From Paenibacillus wynnii (lineage in GTDB: Bacteria > Bacillota > Bacilli > Paenibacillales > Paenibacillaceae), in NCBI RefSeq assembly GCF_030812855.1, contig NZ_JAUSTK010000002.1:124001-188000 (forward strand): a stretch of 64,000 nt of DNA, in the 5' to 3' direction. Shown here in pieces: positions 38,465 to 47,777 of this stretch (positions within the stretch are counted from its first letter, which is position 1; every line of letters starts with the position of its first letter). A model generated the notes under the pieces. That model had not been told where the DNA came from. It worked only from the letters and a program-made list of their open reading frames with translations, and did no database searches. The position numbers and the translations under genes were made by a program.

Positions 38465-39232
38465 TTAATGTGCTTCTTCTTCGTGAGTCGTCATCTGCGC
38501 GATGTAAACCATCGTCAGAATCGTAAAGATGAAGGCTTGCAGCGCTCCGACGAATATACTGAATCCTTGCCATATCGCCAAGAACGGAATACTCGCTACA
38601 CCCAGCTTCAGAATGACCGTAATCAATACCTCACCTGCAAAAATGTTAGCGAATAGACGAATTGCCAACGCCACCGGCTTTGCCAAATTCTCAATAATGT
38701 TCAGCGGCAGAAAGATCGGGAACGGCTGAATATAGTGCTTAAAGTAATGTTTACCATTAAGCTTGATTCCCAAATAGTTCATTAACACGAAGACGATAAT
38801 GGCCAACCCCGCGGTAACGTTAATATCAGCAGTCGGTGACTTATACCACAAGATCTCAACATGCTCTCCGTGGGCCAAGTTTCTTGTGGCTTCAATAACA
38901 TGCCCGAACACGGTAACCGGTTCATGTGCCTCTGTTATTACCGAAAACGGTAAACCCAGCAGGTTCGAGACAAAAATGAACAAAATCAGAGTCAGACCCA
39001 AAGATATGTAAGGTTTCCCTTTCTTCAAATCCATGGCACTGCCTATGACACCTTGTACAAATTCTACAACCCACTCCATAAAATTCTGCAGCTTGGAAGG
39101 ATTCTCGACTGAAAGCCTGCGGACCGACATCATTACCAGAACGAATACAACTAACGAACTGATAAAAAGCATCAGAACAGCAGAGAGGTCTATCGGTATT
39201 CCTCCAAGATAAATTAACGGCATTGCATGCAT
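38465..39232 (-). CDS. atpB: F1F0 ATP synthase a subunit
   Basis: Membrane stator forming the proton half-channels. 255 residues with five or six membrane segments; the key Arg lies in LAKPVALAIRLFANIFAGEVL, the family's most conserved stretch. AAGGGGGG is ten bases upstream of the ATG at 39232. Position between atpI and atpE is standard. Confidence 0.96.
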   Translation of the reverse strand: MHAMPLIYLGGIPIDLSAVLMLFISSLVVFVLVMMSVRRLSVENPSKLQNFMEWVVEFVQGVIGSAMDLKKGKPYISLGLTLILFIFVSNLLGLPFSVITEAHEPVTVFGHVIEATRNLAHGEHVEILWYKSPTADINVTAGLAIIVFVLMNYLGIKLNGKHYFKHYIQPFPIFLPLNIIENLAKPVALAIRLFANIFAGEVLITVILKLGVASIPFLAIWQGFSIFVGALQAFIFTILTMVYIAQMTTHEEEAH

Positions 39233-39264
39233 AGTATCATTTCCCCCCTTTCTCTTTAATCTGA

Positions 39265-39642
39265 TTAGAGCTTGTTTTTCTTACTCAGAAATATCCCCGT
39301 AGGAATAGCGAGAAGCTGGGGAATGAACAGTCCGGCAATAGTCGCTTCCAAAGAGAATTGCCCGACCTTGACCGAGAACATAACGACCAAAAGAGCCAAG
39401 CAAATCCGTGTGACAAAACCGAGGCTGAAATTCTTTCCTTTATTACTCACAGCGGCTTCCGTTACTCGCCGAACCTTAACGGCCAGATAACGGAAACTGG
39501 CCAACCCTGCCACCAGTCCTATGGTCAGACCAAGCGTAATCGATCGGGATTCATGATGAAGCGCCCAACCCATTAGCAAACCTGCCATAAGAACGAAAGT
39601 TATTCTGGTGACGGCATTGATCATGGGAGTCATATTATCCAT
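39265..39642 (-). CDS. atpI: ATP synthase subunit I (AtpI)
   Basis: A 125-residue protein with four membrane segments (PF03899 type). It probably assists assembly of the c ring or magnesium/calcium supply, as proposed for AtpI. Seen: hydrophobic segments at about 12-28, 35-50, 78-93 and 98-117, and no enzymatic motif. It overlaps atpZ by eight bases. Confidence 0.88.
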   Translation of the reverse strand: MDNMTPMINAVTRITFVLMAGLLMGWALHHESRSITLGLTIGLVAGLASFRYLAVKVRRVTEAAVSNKGKNFSLGFVTRICLALLVVMFSVKVGQFSLEATIAGLFIPQLLAIPTGIFLSKKNKL

Positions 39643-39868
39643 TCTGCTCCCCCAAAAATTTTTTGATTAACAGGACGACATTAACGATACCCAGAACCAT
39701 TCCCGTTATGGTGCCGATAGCCAGCCAATAGCTGGGTCCATCAAACTGATTCTGCAGCCATCTCGCCGCGAAAAAACCGATAATAATGTGAGCGGCGAAC
39801 AAAGTTCCTGCACTGCCAATAACAAGTCCAGTCCGTGCAAGGCTGTCTTTGTGTTTCGGTTCATTCAT
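39635..39868 (-). CDS. atpZ: AtpZ/AtpI-type small membrane protein
   Basis: A 77-residue protein with two membrane segments (about 13-34 and 47-67) and short charged ends, as in AtpZ (PF09527). First gene of the atp operon, behind a good promoter. The ribosome site (GGGAT) is weak. Thought to work with AtpI in c-ring assembly or cation transport; this is family knowledge, not visible here. Confidence 0.85.
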   Translation of the reverse strand: MNEPKHKDSLARTGLVIGSAGTLFAAHIIIGFFAARWLQNQFDGPSYWLAIGTITGMVLGIVNVVLLIKKFLGEQNG

Positions 39869-39886
39869 CGGCTACAATCCCAACTA

Positions 39887-39916
39887 ATTTTACTGAATTT
39901 CTAGACTCTTTGTCAA
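39887..39916 (-). promoter_or_regulatory. Promoter of the atp operon
   Basis: Perfect TTGACA (39911-39916), 18-bp spacer, TAAAAT (39887-39892) on the minus strand, 20 bp upstream of atpZ. Confidence 0.8.
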
Positions 39917-40047
39917 TTCATTGAACATTACCCAAAAAGCCCTGAAAACATGAAAATAATCACAGCAAACTGTTCCAAAACCATATAAACCGTACAGTTT
40001 CACTGTATGTTAAATTCAATCTTTACAGAATATTAGTTTTAAACTTT

Positions 40048-41208
40048 TTAGCTATTTTGTGTGAACATTCTGTGAAACTCTTCCGGGCGCTCTTCTTTTA
40101 CACCGAAATGGTGCAAAATCGCATTGACAATTCTTTCCGAAGCTTTCCCATCTCCATACGGGTTGGCGGCCCGGCTCATGGACTGATATAGATCCTGATC
40201 AGTCAAAAGAGCATGTGTCCGTTGATACACCTTCTCCTCGTCCGTCCCCACCAGCTCGAGTGTTCCAGCCTCAATTCCTTCCGGGCGCTCCGTCGTATCA
40301 CGCAATACAAGCACCGGTACTCCAAAGGATGGCGCTTCTTCTTGCAAACCGCCGGAATCGGTAAGAATTAAGTGGGTATGCGGATAAAAATTGTGCAGGT
40401 CAACGACATCCAATGGATCAATCAGCTTAATTCTCGGATGTCCGCCTAATATCTCATGTGCCGGTCCCTTCACTGCGGGACTCGGATGCACAGGATATAC
40501 GATAGCGACATCTTCAAATTCATCAGCGATTCTTTTGACAGCACGGAAAATATGACGGTGCGGTTCGCCTTGTGATTCTCTGCGGTGCGCCGTCATCAAA
40601 ATAAGTCTTTTTCCTGAAGCAAAATCCAATACAGGATGTCGGTAGTCCGACTTTACGGTATATTGAAACACATCAGTTACGGTATTGCCTGTGATATAAA
40701 TACTTGACTCTTTTTTATTCTCTTGTCTCAAATTGCCCGCTGACCAATCGGTCGGAGCAAAGTGTACATCCGCCAAAACCCCTGTCAATTGACGGTTCAT
40801 TTCCTCAGGATACGGGGAAAGCTTGTTCCAGGTCCGAAGACCTGCTTCCACATGCCCAACCTGAATTTGCTGGAGAAATGAAGCGTAGCTGGCCAGGAAC
40901 GTGGTTAGGGTATCGCCGTGCACTAACACTAGGTCAGGCTTTACTTCCCGAAGCACGGGCTCAAGCCCTTCCAGAACACGAATAGTGATCTCATTCAAGG
41001 TTTGTTGATTCTTCATAACGTCCAGATCGTAATCCGGCGTAATCTTGAATACTTCTAATACTTGATCAAGAAGTTCCCTGTGCTGTGCTGTTACACATAC
41101 GATTGACTCTATATGCTCCGAATGCTTGTTCAGCTCTAGAACCAGCGGCGCCATTTTGATCGCCTCGGGGCGCACGCCGAAAATTGTCATCACTTTAATT
41201 TTGGTCAT
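40048..41208 (-). CDS. mnaA: UDP-N-acetylglucosamine 2-epimerase (non-hydrolysing)
   Basis: Converts UDP-GlcNAc to UDP-ManNAc, the donor used by TagA. The 386-residue protein carries VHGDTLTTF, GHVEAGLRTWNK, ILTDSGGLQEEAP and DTTERPEGIEAGTLELVG, the conserved WecB/MnaA blocks. AGGGGTT precedes the ATG. It is 40 bp downstream of upp and probably co-transcribed. It completes a set with tagO, tagA and csaB for the SLH-binding polymer. Confidence 0.95.
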   Translation of the reverse strand: MTKIKVMTIFGVRPEAIKMAPLVLELNKHSEHIESIVCVTAQHRELLDQVLEVFKITPDYDLDVMKNQQTLNEITIRVLEGLEPVLREVKPDLVLVHGDTLTTFLASYASFLQQIQVGHVEAGLRTWNKLSPYPEEMNRQLTGVLADVHFAPTDWSAGNLRQENKKESSIYITGNTVTDVFQYTVKSDYRHPVLDFASGKRLILMTAHRRESQGEPHRHIFRAVKRIADEFEDVAIVYPVHPSPAVKGPAHEILGGHPRIKLIDPLDVVDLHNFYPHTHLILTDSGGLQEEAPSFGVPVLVLRDTTERPEGIEAGTLELVGTDEEKVYQRTHALLTDQDLYQSMSRAANPYGDGKASERIVNAILHHFGVKEERPEEFHRMFTQNS

Positions 41209-41247
41209 AACCCCTACCCTCTCATTATAGCCTTCTCTTCTTTGGTA

Positions 41248-41877
41248 TTACTTAGTACCGTATAAACGGTCTCCTGCATCTCCTAGTCCCGGAACAATAT
41301 AACCGTGTTCATTCAGGTGGTCATCCAGGGCTGCTACATAAATGTCCACATCAGGATGAGCAGCTTGTACAGCCGCAACACCTTCAGGAGCAGCAATCAG
41401 GTTCATCATCTTAATTTGGGTACAGCCGCGGTTCTTCAAGGATGTGATAGCTGCAATAGCAGATCCTCCAGTAGCCAGCATCGGATCGATAACAATCAAT
41501 TCGCGCTCTTGTACATCAGTAGGTAGTTTTATGTAGTATTCCACCGGTTGAAGCGTATCCGGATCACGGAACAATCCTACATGTCCTACTTTGGCTGCCG
41601 GAAGCAGCTTGAGAACACCTTCCAGCATACCTAATCCAGCGCGCAGAATAGGGATAAGACCCAGCATTCTGCCTGAAATAACCTTGCTTTCCGTTTCAGC
41701 GACAGGTGTTTGAACCGTAATCGTCTCAAGTGGAATATTACGCGTAATCTCATAAGCCATTAGTGTCGCAACTTCATCAACATGCTCCCTAAACTCCTTC
41801 GTGTTGGTCCGCACATCGCGAATAAATGTAAGTTTGTGCTGAATCAAAGGATGATCGCAAATCACCAATTTTCCCAT
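41248..41877 (-). CDS. upp: Uracil phosphoribosyltransferase
   Basis: Salvages uracil to UMP with PRPP. 209 residues from ATG 41877 ([20 protein letters not shown]) with GGAGGG eight bases upstream. PRPP loop [16 protein letters not shown] near 127-142; C-terminal uracil-binding [17 protein letters not shown]. Confidence 0.97.
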   Translation of the reverse strand: MGKLVICDHPLIQHKLTFIRDVRTNTKEFREHVDEVATLMAYEITRNIPLETITVQTPVAETESKVISGRMLGLIPILRAGLGMLEGVLKLLPAAKVGHVGLFRDPDTLQPVEYYIKLPTDVQERELIVIDPMLATGGSAIAAITSLKNRGCTQIKMMNLIAAPEGVAAVQAAHPDVDIYVAALDDHLNEHGYIVPGLGDAGDRLYGTK

Positions 41878-42168
41878 TAACTTGTCCCTCCGGTACTTAT
41901 AAGTCTTGTTGTACATCAGCAAGTTCAACTACTCCTGCAGATAAATCTTGTCTATTATATCACCCTCGGCTCTGCTTTTCACCTACTGAGGAACCGATTT
42001 CTGAGTGAAGATTTAATCTGTGGAAGATTTGCTTACTCATCGGCAGATATGTATCTTCTCTAAAGCGGATAAATTCGTATTAGTTTGTGTGAATACAGGC
42101 ACTTTCATACTTTTCACATTTATTTCACTCATTTTATTGAAAGTTTCATGAACTTTCATTTTAATACA

Positions 42169-42220
42169 AGAAGAAACGACTTCGTCGTCTTTATGGACGA
42201 CAGACGTTTCTCGTAAATAT
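42169..42220. repeat. REP-like palindrome, copy C
   Basis: Arms AGAAACG / CGTTTCT and CGTCGTC / GACGAC around TTTATG, flanked by AAGA and CTCGTAAAT. About 290 bp upstream of upp, the only copy not close to a start codon. The 41878-42960 gap holds this element, the 185-bp element below and the glyA terminator; I saw no gene. Confidence 0.7.
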
Positions 42221-42482
42221 AGAAGGATACTATATAGACAGTACTTAAGATTTACTCCTTGGTCATGTAGTAGTAACCGATTATGACAAGTTTGTTTAAA
42301 TTCATTTTGCTACTAGGACATTGCTGTGTTAATAAAGTTAGAGGGAAAAGCCCCCTATATATTTAAGAAAATTTTCAATATTGAGGTAGCGTCAATAAGT
42401 TGGAGTAAGAGAGTGGACGTATCTCATCGGGTATCCTCGACAACTACGGAAAATCGTCTACCTACACGGGTTTCAACATGTA

Positions 42483-42667
42483 TAGTTGCACTACGTACAC
42501 TTATATTTCTCTCTTAGCACACTTTAGGATGTTTAATTGCACTTTATACACTTATTTTTTGGTATTCCGGGGTTTAACCGGCATATCCGTGTTTTTAATT
42601 GCACAAAGTACATCTATCCATACATCCGAGCGCCAAAAGCTAGAAATAAGTGTACAAAGTACATCTA
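42483..42667. repeat. 185-bp four-palindrome element, copy 2
   Basis: Palindromes at 42483-42503, 42534-42554, 42596-42616 and 42647-42667; starts are 51, 62 and 51 bp apart, exactly as at 1103-1287 and 55396-55580. The first two have right arms GTACACTTA and ATACACTTA; the last two share right arm GTACATCTA. Short stop-free plus-strand frames across it are not supported. Confidence 0.88.
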
Positions 42668-42886
42668 TTCCACGGACTACCCTCCTATATTGGGTAGCCA
42701 AAATCCGAAATTTATGCTCCAGAATCCCCTCTATATAACTCCATAGTGACTGAATCCTTAATTTAGCAGGATAAATCCCTTCTAAACAAGCTGAAGAAAA
42801 AAATTACAAAAATCGAGAAGGAACGAACGGTAATATGAAAACCATAGGAGCCAGCATTAGCAAGCGAGTCTATATTGTTATATTTT

Positions 42887-42932
42887 AAAAAAGACTTCTG
42901 CAAAGTCCGAAACATCGGATCTCACAGAAGCC
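42887..42932 (-). terminator. Terminator of the ywlG-glyA unit
   Basis: Minus-strand stem GGCTTCTG...GCAGAAGTC with an inner TCCG/CGGA pairing, followed by six Ts, about 29 bp after glyA. Confidence 0.8.
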
Positions 42933-42960
42933 TATAACATTAATAAATTAAGGGTCAGAA

Positions 42961-44208
42961 CTAGTACTGCAGATCAGGATAGATTGGGAATCTTTCAGTA
43001 ATCTTAGCAACGTCACGAGCCGCTTCAGCCAGTGTTGACTCATCCTTAGGTTGCTTCAGAACTTTGGCGATGATCTGTCCGATTTCAACCATAGCCTGCT
43101 CATCCATACCCCGGGAAGTAACAGCCGGTGTACCGATACGAATACCGCTGGTTACAAACGGGCTTGTAGGATCAAAAGGAATCGCATTTTTGTTCACAGT
43201 AATTCCGATGGAATCCAATACTTTCTCTGCATCTTTACCAGTAATGTTGAGATTGCGGGTATCCAGCAGCATTAAATGGTTGTCCGTTCCTCCAGAGACG
43301 ATATTTACACCTTCACTAATAAGTGTGTCTGCCAAAACCTTGGCATTATTAACTACATTTTGCGCATAGGTTTTGAAAGACGGCTGCAGAGCTTCACCTA
43401 AGGCTACTGCTTTGGAAGCTATAACATGCATTAATGGACCGCCTTGGGAGCCCGGGAATACAGCTTTATCAATAGCCGCCGCCCATGCTTGTTTACATAA
43501 AATCAGACCGCCGCGTGGACCGCGAAGAGTTTTGTGAGTAGTTGTGGTAACAAAATGAGCATGTGGAATCGGACTTGGGTGAAGACCCGCGGCTACCAGA
43601 CCCGCAATATGAGCCATATCTACAAAAAACAATGCGCCTACATCATTGGCGATGGAAGCCATAGCTTCAAAGTCAATAGTGCGCGGATATGCACTTGCAC
43701 CGGCTACAATCATACGGGGACGATGCTTGAACGCTAATTTGCGGACTTCATTATAATCAATAAGGAATGTATCTTCCTGTACTCCGTAGGCTACGAAGTT
43801 ATAAAGCAAGCCGGAAGCATTTACAGGGCTGCCGTGTGTTAAATGACCGCCATGAGCCAGGTTCATACCAAGCACAGTATCTCCAGGGTTAAGGGCCGCA
43901 AGGTATACCGCCATATTCGCCTGCGCACCGGAGTGCGGTTGCACATTGGCATGCTCTGCACCAAACAATTCTTTGGCACGGTCACGGGCAAGATTCTCAA
44001 CGATATCTACATCTTCACAACCGCCATAGTAACGTTTACCCGGATATCCTTCCGCATATTTGTTCGTGAGGACAGAACCCATCGCTTCGATTACCGCTTC
44101 ACTAACAATATTCTCCGAGGCAATAAGCTCAATGTTCGCACGCTGACGCTTCAGTTCCAATCCCATCGCTTCCAATACTGCCGGGTCACTCTTACGTAAT
44201 TGTTCCAT
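42961..44208 (-). CDS. glyA: Serine hydroxymethyltransferase
   Basis: PLP enzyme converting serine and tetrahydrofolate to glycine and methylene-tetrahydrofolate. 415 residues; the PLP Lys 226 lies in [14 protein letters not shown], with [11 protein letters not shown] (53-63) and [11 protein letters not shown] (194-204). GGGAGG precedes the ATG. It is the second gene behind a ZTP riboswitch, consistent with a folate/purine signal controlling one-carbon supply. Confidence 0.97.
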   Translation of the reverse strand: MEQLRKSDPAVLEAMGLELKRQRANIELIASENIVSEAVIEAMGSVLTNKYAEGYPGKRYYGGCEDVDIVENLARDRAKELFGAEHANVQPHSGAQANMAVYLAALNPGDTVLGMNLAHGGHLTHGSPVNASGLLYNFVAYGVQEDTFLIDYNEVRKLAFKHRPRMIVAGASAYPRTIDFEAMASIANDVGALFFVDMAHIAGLVAAGLHPSPIPHAHFVTTTTHKTLRGPRGGLILCKQAWAAAIDKAVFPGSQGGPLMHVIASKAVALGEALQPSFKTYAQNVVNNAKVLADTLISEGVNIVSGGTDNHLMLLDTRNLNITGKDAEKVLDSIGITVNKNAIPFDPTSPFVTSGIRIGTPAVTSRGMDEQAMVEIGQIIAKVLKQPKDESTLAEAARDVAKITERFPIYPDLQY

Positions 44209-44254
44209 GATTCTTATTTCCTCCCTGGGTGTATGTTTGATGTAATCCTATCAG

Positions 44255-44848
44255 TCAATCGCAAAGCTGCGAATCACTTTCATTGGGGATGCGGAGATAA
44301 ACAGCCCTTTCGCCACCAATCAGCGGGGGTCTGCTCCAAGCAGCATTCACACGCGCCTCTCCTATATAACGCAAGGAGGGTCTAAAGGGCACTGCTACTC
44401 GGCGTAAATGCATACCGATCAGCGTCTCGCCGATATCCACACCGGCATGGGCTTGTACCGTTTCTGCAAGCACCGGATCAGCCATTGAACGGTAAGCCGC
44501 TGCAGCCATTGAACCTCCTGCTCCAGGAATGGGAACGGCTGTTACTTCATTTAATCCAAGTGACATAAGCAAGGAACGCTCCATCACCAGCGCGCGATTC
44601 AAGTGCTCACAGCACTGGTATACCGGATGAAAACCAAATTCCTCTGAGGCTTGACGCACGCCCTTTAGCAGCTGTTCCGCTACCTCAAGTGCACCGCCTG
44701 TCCCAATACGGACGCCTGCGACCTCACTTGTACTCACACCGACGACAACAACCTTACCTGGGCCTAATTTGCCAACAGCTGCGAACTCTCTAAGTACAGA
44801 GAGGGTTTCCTCAAACAGTGACAATTCTTTCCCTACAACTTCATTCAT
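44255..44848 (-). CDS. ywlG: TIGR01440/DUF436 family protein YwlG
   Basis: A 197-residue conserved protein of unknown function. It shows VVVGVSTSEVAGVRIGTGG (about 34-52), YQCCEHLNRALVME (about 77-90) and HAGVDIGETLIGMHLRRVAVP, the conserved DUF436 blocks. It is first in the unit with glyA and lies directly downstream of the ZTP riboswitch terminator, which suggests a link to one-carbon or folate metabolism. In Bacillus subtilis ywlG is also beside glyA; the usual rpiB (ywlF) between ywlG and ywlE is missing here. Confidence 0.92.
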   Translation of the reverse strand: MNEVVGKELSLFEETLSVLREFAAVGKLGPGKVVVVGVSTSEVAGVRIGTGGALEVAEQLLKGVRQASEEFGFHPVYQCCEHLNRALVMERSLLMSLGLNEVTAVPIPGAGGSMAAAAYRSMADPVLAETVQAHAGVDIGETLIGMHLRRVAVPFRPSLRYIGEARVNAAWSRPPLIGGERAVYLRIPNESDSQLCD

Positions 44849-44897
44849 CGCCTTTCCTCCTTACGAGTTAAAGCTTAGTTCACTATAGATTTTAAAC

Positions 44898-45012
44898 AAA
44901 AAAGAGCAGTCCGCAGGTAGCTGCGGATTTGCTCTTGTGCCCAGGCGACCGGCCGTTTATTCCGATGCTCCATCGTGGTTTGATCCACAGTTGTCGCCAG
45001 TTACATCGGAAC
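44898..45012 (-). promoter_or_regulatory. ZTP (pfl) riboswitch with terminator, upstream of ywlG-glyA
   Basis: On the minus strand the leader has, in order, ACTGGCG, GTGGATC..ACCAC, GGAGC, GGCCGGTCGCCTGGGCA, which are the conserved pieces of the pfl/ZTP aptamer (about 44937-45010). The expression platform follows at once: AGAGCA and TCCGCAG pair with CTGCGGA and TGCTCT, then six Ts (44898-44935). ZTP riboswitches sense the purine/folate intermediate ZTP and turn on folate or purine genes, and glyA is a known target class. A weak promoter (TTGCTT, 17 bp, TAAGAT) lies just upstream. Confidence 0.92.
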
Positions 45013-45075
45013 CGATATTTGTAATCTTATCTTAAAACAAAGCTAAGTGAAAAGCAACCACCTACCGGATGGCAA

Positions 45076-45660
45076 TTAATAACGCGGGACTTCCAGCTTA
45101 TCGAGCAGCTTGTGCAATGCTGTACGGATCTCAGCAGCAGCGATCTCATAATCATCACGCGAGCCGCCAAAAGGGTCCGAGATATCAAAACTCGGTATCC
45201 GCTGACGTATTTCAATAATTCGCTGTAAGTCGACCGGGTCCGGATCACCACCCAATGAGATCTCCAGTTCAGCTTGAGCATATAAGCTATCCAGCTCCTG
45301 TAGGTCTCTGCCTACTACATCCTCATCTTCAACATATTCCTTCAGTGTATGTGTCTTGGATACCGTACCGGGAAAATGCTGCAGCACATGCCGTTTATGT
45401 CCACCGGTAAGCGTAAGCACCAGATCAGCCCAAGAGATCAAAGCTTCGCTGAGCTGCGAAGACGTTGAAACGTCATTAATTCCTTCATCACGCAATATAG
45501 CAGCGGCATGTCTGGAAACGGAGGTTCCTGTAATGGCGGATACACCCGCAGACCGCACTTCCAGGTCGACCCCCCGCTCCCGCGCGAGCTTGCGCAACAG
45601 GCCTTCAGCCATAGGACTACGGCACGTATTCCCGGTACAGACGAATAAAATATGCAGCAT
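45076..45660 (-). CDS. ywlE: Low molecular weight protein arginine phosphatase YwlE-like
   Basis: Family of small protein phosphatases; YwlE removes phosphate from arginine of proteins marked by McsB. 194 residues. The P-loop CTGNTCRS is at 8-15 with Thr 12, the residue that favours phospho-arginine, and the general-acid Asp is in SDPFGG (Asp 162). Longer than the usual 150 residues, with an extra segment at about 105-150. Position between ywlG and mntP matches Bacillus subtilis. Confidence 0.9.
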   Translation of the reverse strand: MLHILFVCTGNTCRSPMAEGLLRKLARERGVDLEVRSAGVSAITGTSVSRHAAAILRDEGINDVSTSSQLSEALISWADLVLTLTGGHKRHVLQHFPGTVSKTHTLKEYVEDEDVVGRDLQELDSLYAQAELEISLGGDPDPVDLQRIIEIRQRIPSFDISDPFGGSRDDYEIAAAEIRTALHKLLDKLEVPRY

Positions 45661-45701
45661 GCTTATCCACCTCCATGATTTTATAATATGTAGTTATTGT
45701 A

Positions 45702-46277
45702 TCAAAAGATGAACAGCAAACCAAACCCCAGCAGGATCGCTCCGCCAATCGCCTCTCCATAATCTCCAAGACCCCGACTAACACGACGCCCCAGCAGCAA
45801 TCCCACCATAGACATCAATCCCCCGCAGGCCCCGAACGTCAGTACTGTCAAAAGGATATGATTCACGAACATCCCTAATGAAACTCCTACGGAAAAGGAA
45901 TCCACGCTAACACTCAGTGAGATTAGAAGCATCCCCCAAAGGGAACGATGATCAACAGCCTGCAGGCCTCCGGCGTCACCGAAACGAAAGGAATTAATTA
46001 TCATATGCCCCCCAAGTAAAAGCAAGAGCCCTCCGGCTGCATATTGTGTTACCTGTCCCAATAATTGTCCTACATAATCGCCCGTAACCAACCCAAATAG
46101 AGGCATTAACACGTGAAAAAAGGCAACGAACAGGCTCAGTTGCAGCACATGCAGCAGACGGATGCCCTTCATTCCGATACCAACGCCCAGCGAAAAAGCG
46201 TCCAGCCCCAGAGCAACCGCCATGATGGCAATTGTTATGATCTGCCCCGCCCCGGCATATACTTCCACCACACCCAT
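45702..46277 (-). CDS. mntP: Manganese efflux pump MntP
   Basis: Exports Mn(II). Start ATG 46277 (MGVVEVYAGAGQIIT) with GGGGGT six bases upstream gives 191 residues, the family norm; the frame extends further up without a ribosome site. Six membrane segments. The two related motifs VALGLDAFSLGVGIGM and SVSVDSFSVGVSLGM carry the conserved Asp residues of MntP. Confidence 0.9.
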   Translation of the reverse strand: MGVVEVYAGAGQIITIAIMAVALGLDAFSLGVGIGMKGIRLLHVLQLSLFVAFFHVLMPLFGLVTGDYVGQLLGQVTQYAAGGLLLLLGGHMIINSFRFGDAGGLQAVDHRSLWGMLLISLSVSVDSFSVGVSLGMFVNHILLTVLTFGACGGLMSMVGLLLGRRVSRGLGDYGEAIGGAILLGFGLLFIF

Positions 46278-46384
46278 GCCCATACCCCCATGTCCCATAT
46301 ATCCTGTACAACCACGATATGCGGACAAGGGTGCAATCATGCCAGATTGGCATAAGCTCGTTCGATAGGAATGGGACGCAGATG

Positions 46385-47635
46385 TCAACCTGCGTCGATA
46401 AGGGTACCACCGGCGGCTTTCATCAGCCGGTTCATAATGGCTGCACCGAGGCCGGTTACCGGACAGGCCTCGGCCAGAATGTAAGTCGCTCCCGCTTCAT
46501 CGAAGCGCCGCAGCGCGGCATATAGGGAGCGGGCAGCTTCCTCCGGCGAGTCTAACGAGCCGAGAGAAGTGACGCAGGCGGCGGGAACGGCGGGATACAG
46601 GGCGATATGCTCATCGAAGAGGAGCAAGCCCGTGATCTCGCCGTTCAGCTGCGCAGCCTGCAGCAGGCTCGCGGCTCTTTCCGCCACGCGAAGCGGCGAA
46701 GAGCCGCGCACTACGCCAAGCCAGCCGCGCGGGGCGTAGTGCGTGTACTTCATGCCCGGCGCGCGCGGCGCCGGGTTCTTGTCAGCAGCGGAGGCCGGGA
46801 GCTCTCCGTCCGCGGCATTTAATCCTGCTGCGTCCGATGGCATCGAGGCAGCCTCTTTCCGCGTGAAGTCCAAGGCTTCCGCAGATGTACTGTCGACCGT
46901 GCCGGCACCACTTACCGCAGACAATTGCTCAGCGGTTATCCCGCCGGGGCGAAGAACAGAAACGGAGCCGTCAGGCTGAACCTGCACCACCGTGGATTCC
47001 AGACCAACACCAGCGGCACCGCCATCCAGAACACCTCCGATATATCCGGTAAGGTCGTCCATTACATGGGATGCTAAGGTCGGGCTTGGCCGGCCGGAGC
47101 GATTGGCACTCGGCGCAGCTACCGGACAGCCGGCTGCACGGATCAGCGCCCGAGCAACCGGATGATCGGGTATCCGCACACCAACCGTATCCAAGCCCGC
47201 ACTCACAAGGGGGGACAATACATCGGGCCGGAGCGGAAGCACCAGCGTCAGCGGTCCGGGCCAGTATGCTTCCATCAATGCGACAGCAACCGGATGCACC
47301 TCTGTCACCAATTCATCCAGTGCGTCGAGATCAGCAATATGCACGATAAGAGGATTATCGGACGGACGTCCTTTGGCAGCAAAAACCGCTTCTACAGCCT
47401 GTGTATTCCGGGCATCAGCTCCAAGACCATAGACGGTTTCCGTAGGAAAAGCTACCGTACCGCCATTACGCAGCATAGCTGCAGCCTCGGCAATGTCCCT
47501 TTGATCCATCCGATGAATATCATCAGATGTTTCCGCATTACCCTTCGCGGAGCTTAGCTCCCAATAAACTGTTGTTCTTATATCTCCACTCCGGCGCTGA
47601 ACAGCGAACAGAGATTCTTCATGATTGTTATCCAT
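46385..47635 (-). CDS. tsaC: L-threonylcarbamoyladenylate synthase (Sua5/TsaC)
   Basis: Makes threonylcarbamoyl-AMP for the t6A37 modification of tRNA. 416 residues from ATG 47635; the upstream ribosome site is poor, so the start is uncertain. The YrdC domain has TVAFPTETVYGLGADA, KGRPSDNPLIVHI and CPVAAPSANRSGRPSPT; VQPDGSVSVLRPGGITAEQL leads to the C-terminal Sua5 domain, so this is the long Sua5 form. A very GC-rich, Ala-rich segment (about 270-320) looks like a disordered linker. A partial REP-like palindrome is 37 bp upstream. Confidence 0.93.
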   Translation of the reverse strand: MDNNHEESLFAVQRRSGDIRTTVYWELSSAKGNAETSDDIHRMDQRDIAEAAAMLRNGGTVAFPTETVYGLGADARNTQAVEAVFAAKGRPSDNPLIVHIADLDALDELVTEVHPVAVALMEAYWPGPLTLVLPLRPDVLSPLVSAGLDTVGVRIPDHPVARALIRAAGCPVAAPSANRSGRPSPTLASHVMDDLTGYIGGVLDGGAAGVGLESTVVQVQPDGSVSVLRPGGITAEQLSAVSGAGTVDSTSAEALDFTRKEAASMPSDAAGLNAADGELPASAADKNPAPRAPGMKYTHYAPRGWLGVVRGSSPLRVAERAASLLQAAQLNGEITGLLLFDEHIALYPAVPAACVTSLGSLDSPEEAARSLYAALRRFDEAGATYILAEACPVTGLGAAIMNRLMKAAGGTLIDAG

Positions 47636-47671
47636 AAATATCACTAACTTTCTGCAAGGTCGTTGTTTTTG

Positions 47672-47715
47672 ACAAGAAGAAACGGCCCCACCACGTGGAG
47701 CCGCGTTGATCCGCT
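47672..47715. repeat. REP-like palindrome, copy D (truncated)
   Basis: ACAAGAAGAAACGGC followed by CCACGTGG and CCG; the right-hand CGTTTCTCGTAA half is not recognisable. Starts 37 bp upstream of the tsaC start. Confidence 0.55.
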
Positions 47716-47777
47716 TCTGAAATAGTATCATAGAAAGGGTCAAAACAACATGCCTTTTCAGAGGATAAAGCATTCAA

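Noticed and set aside
42326..42746. Three short plus-strand ORFs upstream of upp
   Set aside because: They coincide with the palindrome element, share no protein similarity with each other by frame, and lack ribosome sites.
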